A stretch of DNA of 64,000 bases from Nymphalis io (GCF_905147045.1 NC_065895.1:1431001-1495000), one strand, 5' to 3'. Numbered from the stretch's first letter, positions 50,101-55,757 are shown. Translations and numbers: made by a program. Notes: a model not told the origin generated them from the sequence alone.

Positions 50101-51479
50101 CACAAACTCATCATTTTTCTGTAAATTATAAATTATATTTTTCTCATATAATTTATTGATTAAAATTATTTTGTCTTGATAGATGAAACCCAGTTACATG
50201 AGTGAAAACATACTAGGTTTAAATGCCCATTTAAAAATCAATAAAAACTTTTTTAATTTTCTTTTTTCCAATAAAACAAGCGCTTGCTGCACGTTTAGTA
50301 ATAAGATAATTTATCGATAGATGTTTATTAATGTAATATTACTTAATAAAACTTAAATATATCTGAAGAAAGGCATGAACATGAAAAGTGTTGACCTTTT
50401 GTCTAAAAGCCATCATCCTCCAATCAGTTCACGACGTTGGGTGTAACAGGAAGGGTGCAGCCAAGACCCATAAACTTTATAGGTCACTATTACAATGTTT
50501 ATGGGGTCATGAGACACCATAAACTAACAACGGTGTCGCATCGTCTAACGAGTTTAGGAGATATGAGGTTAATCAAAGCATAAATAGAGAAATAAAATTA
50601 TTTAAGAGAAAACAGTTGTATAAAGTTTTTGTTTCTTTGAATTAGTATTCATAAAAATCTGGTTCGAGTCGGTAACCAGTTTTAAAATATCACTGGATTG
50701 TTCCTGCGGAGATACTTAAGATTACTATCTAACTATATATGTATACATTCTAACAGAGTTATCACGCTACATATATAATACATTTATAATATTAATATAA
50801 CCTTTTTTAACCAATATAATATATATGTTGTAACCTATAAATGAGCTGTCTAACTCAAAACGTTTTGGTAAATTCTGAGATGAATGAACGATCATTCAGC
50901 CAAAAAAATAAGCTTTATACATATATAAATATAATTTGACGTCTGTTTTTTTTTTAAAAAAAAGGGGAATACGGACTCGCCGATGCCCCACCTGACGGTA
51001 AATAGTCACCATCGCTCAAAGACATTGGCGGTGTAAGAAATATTAACCATTCCTTATGTCGTCGATGCACCACGAAACTTGGGAACTAAGATGTTATGTT
51101 CCTTGCGCCTGTAGTTACACTGGCTCACTCACCCTTCAAACCGTACCTATTGTAATCGTTCATAGTTTCAGAAAAGAAATGTTTGATAAGGTATCAATTT
51201 ATTTTTGTCTATATATTAGTCAAAAATGCTGTCGTTGAGAAATTGTCGGCCCATCACATTCCAAGCGAACACTCTACATGAGTGTATATCGTAGTATCTA
51301 TAGAGAACTTTCCAGAAGCAGCTCGAAGTTGAGAAGTTGACACCAAACGTATTGTATTTTCTATTATTTGTATGTACTTACAACAATAGGTCCATTTCTG
51401 CCGGTACTAGTAAGCGTAGCACCGAACCACTGGTTCGATTTCTGATCGATTTGTCTGTGCGCGCTGTCCACGTTGTTAT
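8064..51479 (-). CDS. mew: integrin alpha-PS1-like subunit, 22 exons, 5' end missing
   Basis: This is a cell-surface adhesion receptor alpha chain that pairs with a beta integrin and binds extracellular matrix; the PS1 group binds laminin. Coding exons, 5' to 3': 51479-51382, 27544-27418, 25406-25345, 19651-19603, 17169-16994, 16900-16694, 16581-16482, 16367-16133, 15745-15579, 14967-14822, 14333-14137, 13619-13364, 13124-12967, 12565-12390, 11738-11604, 11273-11208, 11121-10287, 10177-9756, 9649-9561, 9002-8856, 8530-8303, 8141-8064. All phases match and give 1383 residues. There is no I-domain. Evidence includes FG-GAP blades with three Ca loops, CGPDNVC, a furin site RRRR, a transmembrane helix and CGFFKR. 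The PS1 call rests on the tail ending DEHL and the heavy/light-chain cleavage. The signal peptide and part of blade 1 are not in view. Confidence 0.9.
8303..8530 (-). CDS. mew: integrin alpha exon 21 (juxtamembrane and transmembrane helix)
   Basis: It encodes 76 residues ending in ASGAIPLWVIILAAVAGALL, five further leucines/valines, and FALYK at a gtgagc donor. The transmembrane helix spans about visible residues 1334-1356. The exon is strikingly GC-rich. Its first methionine is internal (the acceptor ccgcag precedes it) and not a start. Six CTG-type codons in a row encode the leucine run. Confidence 0.95.
8322..8339 (-). repeat. CTG trinucleotide run in transmembrane codons
   Basis: Six agc units on the plus strand (gct/ctg on minus) encode consecutive leucines of the transmembrane helix. 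Slippage here would change helix length. Confidence 0.8.
8856..9002 (-). CDS. mew: integrin alpha exon 20 (light chain, calf-2 end)
   Basis: It reads VDPQLKEMLEKCEEKYKCSV, then VRCRTGRLLRGQEVFLALRS and RINASVLNE. Three cysteines, the last in VRC, match the light-chain cysteines that bond the two chains. NAS is a possible N-glycosylation site. The acceptor is tgacag and the donor gtaaga. Confidence 0.94.
9102..9404 (+). other. 100-codon open frame inside an integrin intron
   Basis: On the plus strand an ATG-to-stop frame fills over half of the 558 bp intron between exons 19 and 20. It begins MKTIAMPSLTNVKNEEAPLS and has a mixed, protein-like composition with few AT-only codons. I recognise no domain. 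There is no visible promoter or polyadenylation evidence. It may be chance or a transposon fragment. Confidence 0.2.
9561..9649 (-). CDS. mew: integrin alpha exon 19, furin cleavage site
   Basis: It reads AHNSYSSGGSFSSSTDQRRE, then STRRRRQDD. RRRR (visible residues 1227-1230) fits the furin consensus R-x-[KR]-R and should split the heavy and light chains, as in other non-I-domain alpha subunits. The acceptor is caacag and the donor gtaagt. Confidence 0.92.
9756..10177 (-). CDS. mew: integrin alpha exon 18, second part of Gly-rich insert
   Basis: It encodes 140 residues: YLNNQGGAQQSYGSQGFVHG, an acidic patch VVGDEEEDKLEGFGAYAAQN, then SGYHGGNYQSGGYQGGVQQG and a Ser/Tyr-rich end. The acceptor is tttccag and the donor gtattt. 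Together with exon 17 it makes an insert of about 420 residues between calf-2 and the cleavage site. Confidence 0.9.
10287..11121 (-). CDS. mew: integrin alpha exon 17, 835 nt Gly/Gln/Ser/Tyr-rich insert
   Basis: This is the longest exon. It encodes 277 residues full of SGGQYG- and SGQ-type repeats: for example VSGGQYGASQASGD, QISGGQYGTHTGSGHYSGGQ, and later AGYGQGGYYQGQGHAQGGQA. Ordinary patches interrupt the repeats, such as LTAEEQETIRRNLATMAKPN and RIVRVKNRTVLYDSNHNIIS. The acceptor is tttacag and the donor gtaagt. The frame is uninterrupted and joins both neighbours in phase, so this is real protein and not an intron. Such composition resembles silk-like or prion-like linkers. The function is unknown. 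Confidence 0.9.
11208..11273 (-). CDS. mew: integrin alpha exon 16 (66 nt, Gly-rich start)
   Basis: It reads MKSSDLYTASQIGGSGGYYG and then Q. It has a gttacag acceptor and a gtaaga donor. It leads into the low-complexity region. As it is 66 nt with matching phases on both sides, it could be skipped without a frameshift. Confidence 0.85.
11604..11738 (-). CDS. mew: integrin alpha exon 15 (calf-2)
   Basis: It reads DNLMYMLVQPQWLGEMECDV, then ARQVNPDNLFVQNPYAYLLT and KERE. The acceptor is tttcag and the donor gtactt. From here on the chain departs from the normal calf-2 layout because the next three exons insert low-complexity sequence. Confidence 0.92.
12013..12340 (-). repeat. family 4 tRNA-derived SINE, nearly complete
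   Basis: On the minus strand it begins 'gcctcgttggtctagtggct' (A-box-like) and has a B-box 'gggttcaaatccc' about 40 bases later. A non-tRNA body follows and ends near 'gttggctaatctc'. The head does not fold into a full acceptor stem, so it is not a working tRNA. It sits in the intron between exons 14 and 15, in the gene's sense orientation. Confidence 0.8.
12390..12565 (-). CDS. mew: integrin alpha exon 14 (calf-2 start)
   Basis: It reads ASDPPELHYN, then GPQVIHKYNIKNEGPFTVDE and AEIYIMWPYQTLT. The string IYIMWPYQT followed by GD across the splice is a clear calf-2 landmark. The acceptor is tttcag and the donor gtacat. Confidence 0.95.
12967..13124 (-). CDS. mew: integrin alpha exon 13 (calf-1)
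   Basis: It reads VNFRVIVEVDARVTSLDFNM, then EVNSTNPEQGTQYDNTRHLG and IGVVVKAVLTVIG. V.FR....V NST N is usual in alpha integrins. The acceptor is cacag and the donor gtgagt. It enters at phase 0 and leaves at phase 2. Confidence 0.94.
13364..13619 (-). CDS. mew: integrin alpha exon 12 (calf-1)
   Basis: It reads PTVNYVLGSGENLHIDVKVE, then NSGEDAFEAGYYLQIPAGVT, and later YCSIKNKGTDGNSTLKCDLG followed by NPM. VENSGEDAFEA and CDLGNP are standard calf-1 motifs. The acceptor is cgtag and the donor gtgagt. Confidence 0.95.
13723..14013 (-). repeat. family 1 SINE-like element inside a short intron
   Basis: This full copy has a long T run (A-tail on the minus strand) at 13723-13738 and the head near 14013. 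It takes up more than half of the 517 bp intron between exons 11 and 12, in sense orientation. Short 'ataattt' matches on both sides may be a target duplication. Confidence 0.8.
14137..14333 (-). CDS. mew: integrin alpha exon 11 (thigh to calf-1)
   Basis: It reads DEIRDKLTPMEVKLTYELSA, a small Gly/Ala-rich GAGAGGA stretch, then IQKNCGPDNVCVPDLKMFVT. The C-GPDNV-C-PDL motif (residues 505-514 of the visible chain) is diagnostic. The exon is much richer in GC than its surroundings. Its acceptor (gagcag) lacks a good pyrimidine tract but fits the frame. Confidence 0.93.
14822..14967 (-). CDS. mew: integrin alpha exon 10 (thigh domain)
   Basis: It reads FEVTIDLDSRQKTSKRLFLM, then ESRQTIYTTHMLLTQGQQEC and KEIMVYLD. 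The TIDLDSRQ...R.F and QECKE...VYL motifs are usual in the alpha-integrin thigh. The acceptor is actag and the donor gtaagt. Confidence 0.94.
15579..15745 (-). CDS. mew: integrin alpha exon 9 (thigh domain start)
   Basis: It reads SRPVVKVMADVKFMGESKLI, then CRLSNGTQVACAQLMFCLTY and DGVNVDQQI. The paired cysteines and SRPVV are typical where the propeller meets the thigh domain. The acceptor is ttctag and the donor gtgagt. Confidence 0.94.
15925..16085 (-). repeat. dispersed retroelement tail with internal hairpin
   Basis: On the minus strand the sequence ends '...gttagtttcccaaataaaa' with an A tract. It holds a perfect 11 bp inverted repeat, taccagtcaag at 16019-16029 and its complement at 16036-16046. 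A second element of the same layout lies at 37365-37570. Confidence 0.5.
16133..16367 (-). CDS. mew: integrin alpha exon 8 (propeller blades 6-7, Ca loop)
   Basis: It reads VAVGAPYGGENGRGVVFIYH, then FGFSLSGGVDLDNNNYTDLA and VGAYKSDSVVFLK. DLDNNNYTD is the third calcium loop, and VVFLKSRPVV closes the propeller. The acceptor is ttcttcag and the donor gtaagt. Confidence 0.95.
16482..16581 (-). CDS. mew: integrin alpha exon 7 (propeller blade 6, Ca loop)
   Basis: It reads AFAKNHARTGEVSKGRFGLA, then VTSLGDINYDGFG, and the final D is completed by the next exon. DINYDGFGD is a complete calcium loop. The donor gttcgt deviates from consensus, but the GT, phase and protein continuity agree. Confidence 0.92.
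16694..16900 (-). CDS. mew: integrin alpha exon 6 (propeller blade 5, Ca loop)
   Basis: It reads VVLYTWELQN, then FGYSLASGDIDGDGADDIIV and GAPMF, and later HGRIYVIYQGKNR. GDIDGDGADD is a canonical FG-GAP calcium-binding loop. The acceptor is gttttag and the donor gtgagt. The exon is 69 codons with phase 0 on both sides. Confidence 0.93.
16994..17169 (-). CDS. mew: integrin alpha exon 5 (propeller blade 4)
   Basis: It reads QLKVQTLNSRPVLISTPEAS, then YMGYSVTVGDFAGQGIQGVA and VGVPRGSDLRGL. This is an FG-GAP repeat whose Ca loop is degenerate. The acceptor is ttctag. The donor gttggt is weak. It was chosen because the next exon needs phase 0; a gtgttt site four bases further on breaks the frame. 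Confidence 0.85.
17170..19602. other. integrin intron between exons 4 and 5
   Basis: This 2.4 kb intron is AT-rich. It holds a perfect 13 bp inverted repeat (17631-17643 and 17660-17672). Two diverged copies of a roughly 50 bp block also occur, near 18220-18275 and 18480-18530, the latter close to 'ccctggctacgcc'. No exon or RNA gene was seen. Confidence 0.5.
17631..17672. other. perfect 13 bp inverted repeat (hairpin)
   Basis: atgagtttcatgt at 17631-17643 is mirrored exactly by acatgaaactcat at 17660-17672 with a 16-base A/T-rich spacer. Confidence 0.75.
19603..19651 (-). CDS. mew: integrin alpha micro-exon 4 (49 nt)
   Basis: It reads DGQRLFMGAPGSFYWQ plus one base of the Gly codon. The acceptor is tttctag and the donor gtaaga. 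MGAPGSFYWQG is the hallmark end of propeller blade 3 in integrin alpha chains. Introns of 2.4 and 5.7 kb isolate it. Confidence 0.92.
20938..21060. promoter_or_regulatory. intronic GC-rich island with TATA-like box
   Basis: About 120 bp of CpG-rich sequence stands out from AT-rich surroundings. It has tataaa at 20995-21000 and an E-box cacgtg at 21047-21052. It could be an internal promoter or an enhancer. No start codon or transcript is visible from it. Confidence 0.3.
21565..21735 (+). repeat. interspersed repeat fragment
   Basis: The blocks 'aaatttcatgataatcag' and 'cgaaagcgtaacaaacaa' match a motif pair also seen around 47860-48035. The family is common in moths and butterflies. The class is unsure. 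Confidence 0.5.
23731..23765. other. perfect 13 bp inverted repeat with 9-base loop
   Basis: ctgactgaattgg (23731-23743) and ccaattcagtcag (23753-23765) form a perfect stem. Confidence 0.75.
24078..24160 (-). repeat. family 4 SINE fragment
   Basis: The segment with 'aagtgtgttcgcaaatacac' and 'tctcataaaccgatggga' matches the 3' part of the copy at 12013-12340. Head and centre are absent. Confidence 0.65.
24936..25100 (+). mobile_element. short non-autonomous Helitron-like element
   Basis: It starts 'tcctaactaatattataaat', the usual lepidopteran Helitron 5' end beginning TC. It ends with the GC hairpin 'aagccgcgggcgg' near 25081-25093. The terminal CTAG is lost. No protein is encoded. Confidence 0.55.
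25345..25406 (-). CDS. mew: integrin alpha exon 3 (62 nt)
   Basis: This short exon reads SHGQRKTGVCQAGFSAAVSK. It has a ttccag acceptor and a gtgagt donor. CQAGFSAAV matches the conserved propeller segment before the third FG-GAP blade. Without it the frame would break, so it is constitutive in the reconstructed chain. Confidence 0.9.
25836..26012 (+). repeat. family 3 SINE, head missing
   Basis: It shares 'gtaattatctatat', 'gtatgtatttacaaaagaaa' and 'aagctctgcttaatttggga' with the copy at 60495-60660. The tRNA-like head is lost. Confidence 0.75.
26568..26862 (-). repeat. family 2 tRNA-derived SINE, full length
   Basis: On the minus strand it starts 'gagatggcccagtggtaaga' (A-box) and has 'gggttcaaacccgg' (B-box). 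It ends with 'ccagcagtgggacattcaca'. It lies in the intron between exons 2 and 3, in the gene's sense orientation. Confidence 0.85.
27418..27544 (-). CDS. mew: integrin alpha exon 2 (propeller blade 2)
   Basis: It reads ACAPRYVSYV, then VGSCFVAKSSDAVDVNEFSP, and ends in CRN plus one base. The acceptor is ttccag and the donor gtaagt. It holds three cysteines (ACAP, GSCF and SPCR) typical of this propeller part. It enters at phase 0 and leaves at phase 1. Confidence 0.92.
28769..29020 (+). repeat. family 1 element, old diverged copy
   Basis: 'ttggtagggttttttgcaag', 'tcatcaggtattctaccgca' and 'atgtctatgggcgttggtga' follow the family order but with many changes and a duplicated 'ctccatctc' block. 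It ends without an A-tail. Confidence 0.65.
29541..29848 (+). repeat. family 1 element, full length
   Basis: The head 'actggtagtagggctttgtg', the body, and an A-rich tail from 29823 are all present. It is antisense to the gene. Confidence 0.85.
30318..30572 (+). repeat. family 1 element, 5' truncated
   Basis: It begins inside the family at 'agtaccacccactcatcag' and keeps the tail 'ctattctataaaaaaaaa'. The 5' truncation is what target-primed reverse transcription produces. Confidence 0.85.
30985..31110 (+). repeat. family 1 fragment, diverged
   Basis: 'ttggtgagtgagccaatgta', followed by 'ttaacagattcaaggaac' and 'tcccatagtttaggacgca', matches the middle of family 1 in order. Confidence 0.45.
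32110..32182 (+). repeat. family 1 fragment
   Basis: 'cttagttcctaaggtga', 'tggcgcattgac' and 'ggtaagtaccatcaagtggc' are remnants of the 3' half of family 1. Confidence 0.45.
32726..32800 (-). repeat. family 2 SINE tail fragment
   Basis: 'tcccactgctgggttaat' and 'tacggagaatgtttggaact' match the tail of family 2. Confidence 0.5.
33041..33334 (+). repeat. family 1 element, full length
   Basis: This copy is very similar to those at 13723 and 42989. It has an intact head and a 10-base A-tail. Confidence 0.85.
34131..34300 (+). repeat. dispersed repeat, unnamed family (copy 1)
   Basis: 'cggccttgcttataaatta', 'agcgggtaattagttaaaca' and 'gacaaatcaataatgattga' are shared in order with 49918-50045 and, inverted, with 54050-54190. 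There are no clear terminal repeats. It is possibly a MITE. Confidence 0.55.
34800..35090 (-). repeat. family 2 SINE, full length
   Basis: The tail 'cagcctgttaatgtcccatt' is at the low-coordinate end. The tRNA-like head, with 'gagatggcctagtggttaga' on the minus strand, is at the high end. Confidence 0.85.
36470..36560 (+). repeat. family 1 fragment, diverged
   Basis: 'cacaagggacattatatctt', followed by 'ggttggtagcgcgttagcga', matches the centre of family 1. Confidence 0.5.
36646..36870 (-). repeat. family 2 SINE, head missing
   Basis: It is intact from the tail to 'aaatcagtggtgg' and then stops before the tRNA-like part, as expected of a 5'-truncated insertion. Confidence 0.85.
37365..37570 (-). 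repeat. retroelement tail with 14 bp hairpin
   Basis: It has the same layout as 15925-16085: 'ttttttatttgga' at the low end, and a perfect inverted repeat aaccgattacagga (37458-37471) / tcctgtaatcggtt (37477-37490) with a 5-base loop. The stem sequence differs completely from that of the other copy. Confidence 0.5.
38572..38768 (-). repeat. family 3 SINE with tRNA-like head
   Basis: On the minus strand the head includes the B-box-like 'gagttcgattcctgcccagg'. It is followed by the body shared with 25836 and 60495. This copy shows that family 3 is tRNA-derived. Confidence 0.7.
39967..40256 (+). repeat. family 1 element, full length, diverged
   Basis: Head, body and tail are present. A short imperfect duplication ('ccagtgtaaccagtgaacc') sits in the middle. 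Confidence 0.8.
40591..40726 (-). repeat. family 4 SINE with internal deletion
   Basis: It keeps the 3' end ('gtgtgcgcaaacacaggtgc') and the head ('acctgggaattgaaccca', 'caacgaggctgtc') but lacks about 180 bp of the body. Confidence 0.75.
40996..41190 (-). repeat. family 2 SINE, diverged
   Basis: 'tgtaaatgttccacttctgg', 'acattttccttcaccgtcgg' and 'catgaaaattcattggcg' follow the order of family 2. Confidence 0.6.
42989..43281 (+). repeat. family 1 element, full length
   Basis: This is a near-consensus copy with an 11-base A-tail. 'aagcttttt' before it and 'aagctatttt' after it may be a target duplication. Confidence 0.85.
43980..43989 (+). promoter_or_regulatory. CArG box in GC-rich intronic patch
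   Basis: ccatattagg is an exact match to the SRF consensus CC[AT]6GG. It lies at the edge of a CpG-rich patch (43940-44000). SRF controls cytoskeletal and adhesion genes in animals; use here is speculative. Confidence 0.25.
46808..46960 (-). repeat. family 1 fragment, diverged
   Basis: 'caatgcgccaacaacca', 'tacactggcccactcaccgt' and 'aacacaacaatatcacgtat' match the 5' two thirds in antisense. Confidence 0.6.
47509..47712 (+). repeat. family 2 SINE, old copy
   Basis: 'gagaacggcccagtagttag' is a decayed tRNA-like head with B-box 'caggtttcaacccg'. Then come 'tgaagagaaacatcatgagc' and 'ctgccacatgtgtcatctac'. Confidence 0.6.
47750..48035 (+). repeat. interspersed repeat hosting a nested retroposon
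   Basis: The outer repeat includes 'tttccgcccgagac', 'aaatttcataatgatcggtt' and, after the nested insert at 47906-48003, 'cctaacaaacaaactt'. Its family is also represented at 21565-21735. Confidence 0.5.
47906..48003 (+). mobile_element. short retroposon, copy A (nested)
   Basis: It begins 'aagcgatcccgtggcgttca' and ends 'cagcgttaaaaaa'. It is flanked by related words agacgtgaaagc and agacctgaaagc, an eroded target duplication. It is homologous to 52894-53080 on the other strand but lacks an internal 75 bp or so. Confidence 0.55.
48626..48892 (-). repeat. family 2 SINE with an insertion
   Basis: The tail 'cccaccgcggggctaaggcc' and the body are recognisable. About 60 unrelated bases interrupt it near 48778-48838. 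The head is missing. Confidence 0.65.
49204..49432 (+). repeat. family 2 SINE, 5' truncated
   Basis: It runs from 'gaaatttcatgtgctaaat' to the tail 'cagcagtgggacattaacag' and is of good quality. Confidence 0.85.
49918..50045 (+). repeat. dispersed repeat, unnamed family (copy 2)
   Basis: 'tcggccttacttataaagat', 'agcgggtgatcagttaaaca' and 'gaaagaaagagataaatcag' match the copy at 34131. Confidence 0.55.
50945..51150 (-). repeat. family 1 element, partial
   Basis: The A-tail side (plus-strand T run) through 'ctcacccttcaaaccg' is present. The head is missing. It lies 230 bp from exon 1 (51382-51479). Confidence 0.75.
51382..51479 (-). CDS. mew: integrin alpha exon 1 of those visible (propeller blade 1-2)
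   Basis: It starts with two bases of a split codon and then reads NNVDSAHRQIDQKSNQWFGA, ending GRNGPIV at a gtaagt donor. The acceptor is ttttctag. This is the end of blade 1 and the start of blade 2 (WFGATL...GPIVACAPRY spans the splice). The preceding exon should supply the G of GAT and the N-terminal part of the protein. It was not found. Confidence 0.88.
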
Positions 51480-51697
51480 CTAGAAAAGAAAATATAATTA
51501 AATAATAGCTCTTGATAGTTTCTTTACGAATATACATAAAACAAATGAGAGATAAATTTGTTTTGTAGTGTAATGAAGTAATGTCCGCGTGTATAACGGC
51601 TATATATTTGACTCATTACAATACTGATAACTATATAATTTTTTTTATATAAATATGTAGATACCACAGACTTATAAATGGTATAAATAAAAATATT

Positions 51698-51800
51698 ATC
51701 ACCCTTTGATAGGAAGGCTTGGAGCTTATTCCACCACTCTACTCCAATGTGTATTAGTGGATGATACTAATGGTACATTTTCATACGATATGCAGGCGCT
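51698..51800 (-). repeat. family 2 SINE fragment
   Basis: 'ggcttggagcttattccacc', followed by 'ctactccaatgtgtattagt', corresponds to the tail half of family 2. Confidence 0.5.
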
Positions 51801-52639
51801 TTTAAATAAAAGATTTAATTTTTTATAAGAGATTTCAACCGATGAATTTATAGTTAGAATTCAATACGACTTCACAAGTATTAAAAGCCAAGCCCCATTA
51901 CTGAGGGCTCGTAGGGTGCTGGGTCATTAACTCATTAATGATCGCCGTCATACAACTGACACGTGACGTCATTTACTCATATCCGACTTCCGGTGACTCA
52001 ATGTATTAGTGAACTATGACTTAAGGTGTACAATGTCGTGAGCATCATACTCACGTTACAGAAAATAAATTTGAATATCTTAAAGTTTCTCTTAACTCTC
52101 TCTTCATGATGTTATCTAGAGTGCAACGTTTATTCGTCACGTGTATGTGTCACGCGCTTTATAACTTTAAGTAAAGAAATAATATGAACTAAGATTATTT
52201 TACTTGCTGAGTGGTGATGAGAAATATCAAAAATACGAACATTATATGTCGTATCAAGTTCGTCATAAAATACAACTTCCCCTCACGGAGATACTTAGTC
52301 CAACAATGGGACATTCACAGGTTTTAATATTTTGAAAAAAATGATAATGCACTTGCTATCCCAATAAATGTATACCTGATCTTCAGAATTATCCATTTAA
52401 AAATATGTATATTATTATTCTATCGCTATTCTAATAACTTCGTTCTTATTTGTTTGCATGTGAGGTAAATCTATGACGATGCACGATGAAGTGATTCATC
52501 GGGAAAACACGCTCCGAAGCAAATTCAATATTTACTCGACTTTCATTGACCATGAACGTTAGTCATTGAATTTGTATCCTAGCGGTATATTTTGTAGTTT
52601 TTATTGCCTCAGTCAAGGCAAATGGTTGTTTGAAATGTT

Positions 52640-53100
52640 AAAGTTAAACGAAGGTGTTTGCTCACTATTATTACGTCCCCCTGACCTATTTCGGCCATAG
52701 TGGCCAGTCTTAATATTAGCCAACTACGCAGAACATATTATTGTGCACAAGTGTGTGCAAACACAGATTCACTGGCTGTTCACTCTCTCATTATCCGATG
52801 GGTCGGCAATCCGACTGGAAACAGAACGCAGCACCATCGGCTTTTCGTGCATTCCGAGGCACAGGAGACACACTGTACACACAATTGAGCCCTATTTTAT
52901 CGCTGAAAAAACGCGTTACACGTTTCTCCCACGGGAACAGTGGGAGGAGTATGTGGGGCTCGCCGGTGTCCAAGGCGCCGTATGCGCCCCGAACATCGGA
53001 ATACCCACTAAAAAACCAGCGGTACCCTTTCCATCTTAATGAGGAGCGCCACGGGATCGCTTTCGCATGCTACTGTCAGGCACACAATTGAGCCCTAAAC
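52640..53100 (-). repeat. family 4 SINE, truncated and interrupted
   Basis: 'gacctatttcggccat', 'attagccaactacgcag', 'gtgtgtgcaaacacag' and 'attccgaggcacaggaga' follow the order of the copy at 12013. It is interrupted at 52894-53080 by a short retroposon. The tRNA-like head is missing. Confidence 0.7.
52894..53080 (-). mobile_element. short retroposon, copy B, with 16 bp target duplication
   Basis: Exact direct repeats cacacaattgagccct lie at 52878-52893 and 53081-53096. Between them 187 bp read, on the minus strand, from 'cctgacagtagcatgcgaaa' to 'tcagcgataaaat', so the 3' end is A-rich. This is the signature of LINE-driven retroposition. The body is GC-rich and not tRNA-like. Confidence 0.75.
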
Positions 53101-53239
53101 GTATATGATACATACATTTTAAGACGAGGCTTATAAAGAAAAATTAGCTAAACACACAAGCATATGTGACAGCCATTAAACAGTTTTCAAAATGCGTTTG
53201 CTACACAATTAAAACGAAAGAACTACTTATTTCAAGACG

Positions 53240-53385
53240 TTTAAAAATTTATAATTTTATTGCGTTTCTTGCCGGTTCTTCTCGATAGAATCTACAATCA
53301 GAACCGGTAGTAGTTTTACATTTAATTCAATACCGTAACTACGTACTCGAATAAATTGATTTGAATTGATTTGATTGAGATGCTT
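53240..53385 (+). repeat. LINE 3' end fragment
   Basis: 'cttgccggttcttctcgata', followed by 'tctacaatcagaaccggtag' and a tail of ttgattga-type repeats, is a familiar 3' end of lepidopteran non-LTR elements. The exact clade is uncertain. Confidence 0.55.
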
Positions 53386-54049
53386 ACGAGATTGCGAATT
53401 AAACAAAATAACAATACGTCAACAGATTATAAATAAACCAATACAAACGAGTCGTTTATATACTTTCCAGATACCCGGTAGTTCAAATATGGCGACTGAC
53501 AAATGACGGGTCTTACGAGTGTATAAAATTCAATGTTCCGCATTAAATCAGAAGATGCCGCTGGCTCCGCCCCGTGTTGGTTTTGTTCTCCACGCCACCC
53601 GAAAGCCATTAAGCTACCCATCCATTAATAGCTACGATATCACAATGTTTTGAAGACAAAATTTAATCCCGCTAAGTTTCTTTTGACGGTTCCTCTCAGG
53701 CAGGAAAGAAACATCCTCAATGATTCTTTCCGAGTTGGTAGGTAATACGAACTTCATATTTAATATAGATTTAGACTTTGATGTAAATATGTTCCTATTT
53801 ATAAAACATATGTAACTTAATACATTTATTTTTATGAGAATTATTACATTGGCTCAAGCATTACATGCATCAAGCATTATATGTATACAAATCAGAATTA
53901 AAAAAGTTAAATAAAATAATAGCTTGCTGCTTTAGTGTGATATATTAGTGGATACGCTTGTAGCAGTTTTTTTGACACATGCAGAAGTTTTCGGCTACGT
54001 GGCTATCCTCTAAACATCACTATGTATTAAGTTAAAATATATATGTAAG

Positions 54050-54190
54050 GTCTTATCAAATGATAAATATTAAATTGTTTGTAAACAATAATGCCAAATA
54101 AGAACATAGATTTATCTCTTTCTTTCATTATTGATTTGACATTCAAAAGAAGAAGACACAACATAATTCACTAAGGTCGTATATGTTTTT
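54050..54190 (-). repeat. dispersed repeat, unnamed family (copy 3, inverted)
   Basis: 'tttatctctttctttcatta', 'ttgatttgacattcaaaaga' and 'aaggtcgtat' are the reverse complement of the core of the copies at 34131 and 49918. Confidence 0.5.
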
Positions 54191-55757
54191 AAAAATGTCT
54201 TAGCATTATAACTCAAGTTTCTACTGATAAGAACATATTCTCAGTTGGTAACAACACAATGCTTTAATTTTTAAATATTATATATTTAAAATTAGTTTTT
54301 ACTTACAAATACTATTATTATTATTTTCTCAATATGTATTACTAGCTCACGGCATATACTTAGTTTTACAGGCATATTTCCATAGTTATATATAATTTTG
54401 TGAAACATCTATGCCTAAAAAATTTATTTGTAAAATCCAATAAGATTTTATACAAAAATGCCATGGGGTGGTTCGATAACTCAGTTTTTTTTAAACATTT
54501 ACTTAAAATTCCAAGTATATTTCTGTTATTTATAGTAATTAAAACAAATAATAATGGATAAACAACGTGTTTATTGTGGCATTTTTTTATTATAATATAA
54601 ATATTTGAACATAAGTCATATTTAAAATTGACATATATTGATTTATTTTATTAAATTATTATTATTTTTTATATCAACGAATCGCGCTATAATATCGATG
54701 TATCACTGACATTAAACTTGATTTTTATCGCAAACCTTTAATGGAATACCTTATACGGTCCAGTTCGAGTAAATTATAGTTCACCCTTATTGTTCCTGTC
54801 GTTATCTCTCTTAAGAAATTATAAGAGTACAAAGTGAGAAGGCTTTATGCGTATACATGATGTTGATAAAAGCCTGGATTAAATTTTTCATGACTCAAAC
54901 ATTAATGTATATCACATTAATAAAATGTAGACGTAAAGTAAATTACGAACACGTTTTATCTTAAAATAAAATAAATATATATTTCTAGGCTATCCTATCC
55001 ATAGATAAAATATTAAACTATTAAAATTACATCTCTTTGATGACGTCATTCCATAAACAACGAATCATACACAAAAATATAAACTTATATTATGTATATT
55101 TATGAGTTTTGAATAAGTATAGAACGCATGTCTCGGGAACTAAAGGTCCTATTAGAATTATTCTTATTCGTTTGTTTATAATAGTCATTTGTATGTTACA
55201 TTTTTGAAAGTGTTCTTTTTCAGTTGTGCGAAAATGGACAGTTACAAATAAGGGTTACAAGGGAAGGTTATAAGTTATATAACTTATCGCTGCGACTAAG
55301 GGCAAGGAGTGGCGTTGTCACCATACCATGAATATCAAGTTATCTAACAAACTGTATGAGACATACTTTTATAGCTACGAAACACAGATAATAATAATAT
55401 TTACAAACATTCATAGCTACATTTTGAAAGGGTTCTTAATTCAAATTTCGTTTCTGTTAATTTTTTTTTTATGTGAAATTTTCAAACTGGTATCAAGCTC
55501 TCCTGATGTAAACTGACTTCGGTGACTGTGACACCAGAGTGCTTCGACTTTCTTGAATGTGTGTGTGTATGTTGTGTTGTGTATGTCCGTGACCAAAACT
55601 TTTGCATGTCTAGAAAGTAAATTATGTTGTGATACGATTGAAAACCGTTTTAATCGACACGCAAAAGTGCAATGAACACCTGTTTCGTTGCATTAAAAAA
55701 AACCTTGCTTAAAGAGTTGATAAATATTCACAAAGGACGTCAAAATGACAGTATAAT

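Larger units (their letters stand above)
27545..51381. other. 23.8 kb integrin intron between exons 1 and 2
   Basis: This is the largest intron fully in view. It is built largely of SINE copies (families 1-4), a dispersed repeat pair, a hairpin-bearing retroelement tail, and several short CpG patches (about 33895, 38125-38215, 43940-44000). Apart from these I see no gene, exon or RNA. Confidence 0.55.

Noticed and set aside
53427..53621. Candidate first integrin exon (minus-strand ORF beginning MGSLMAFGWR)
   Set aside because: It has no signal peptide, no FNL or FGYS motif, and no donor that would join exon 51479 in phase.
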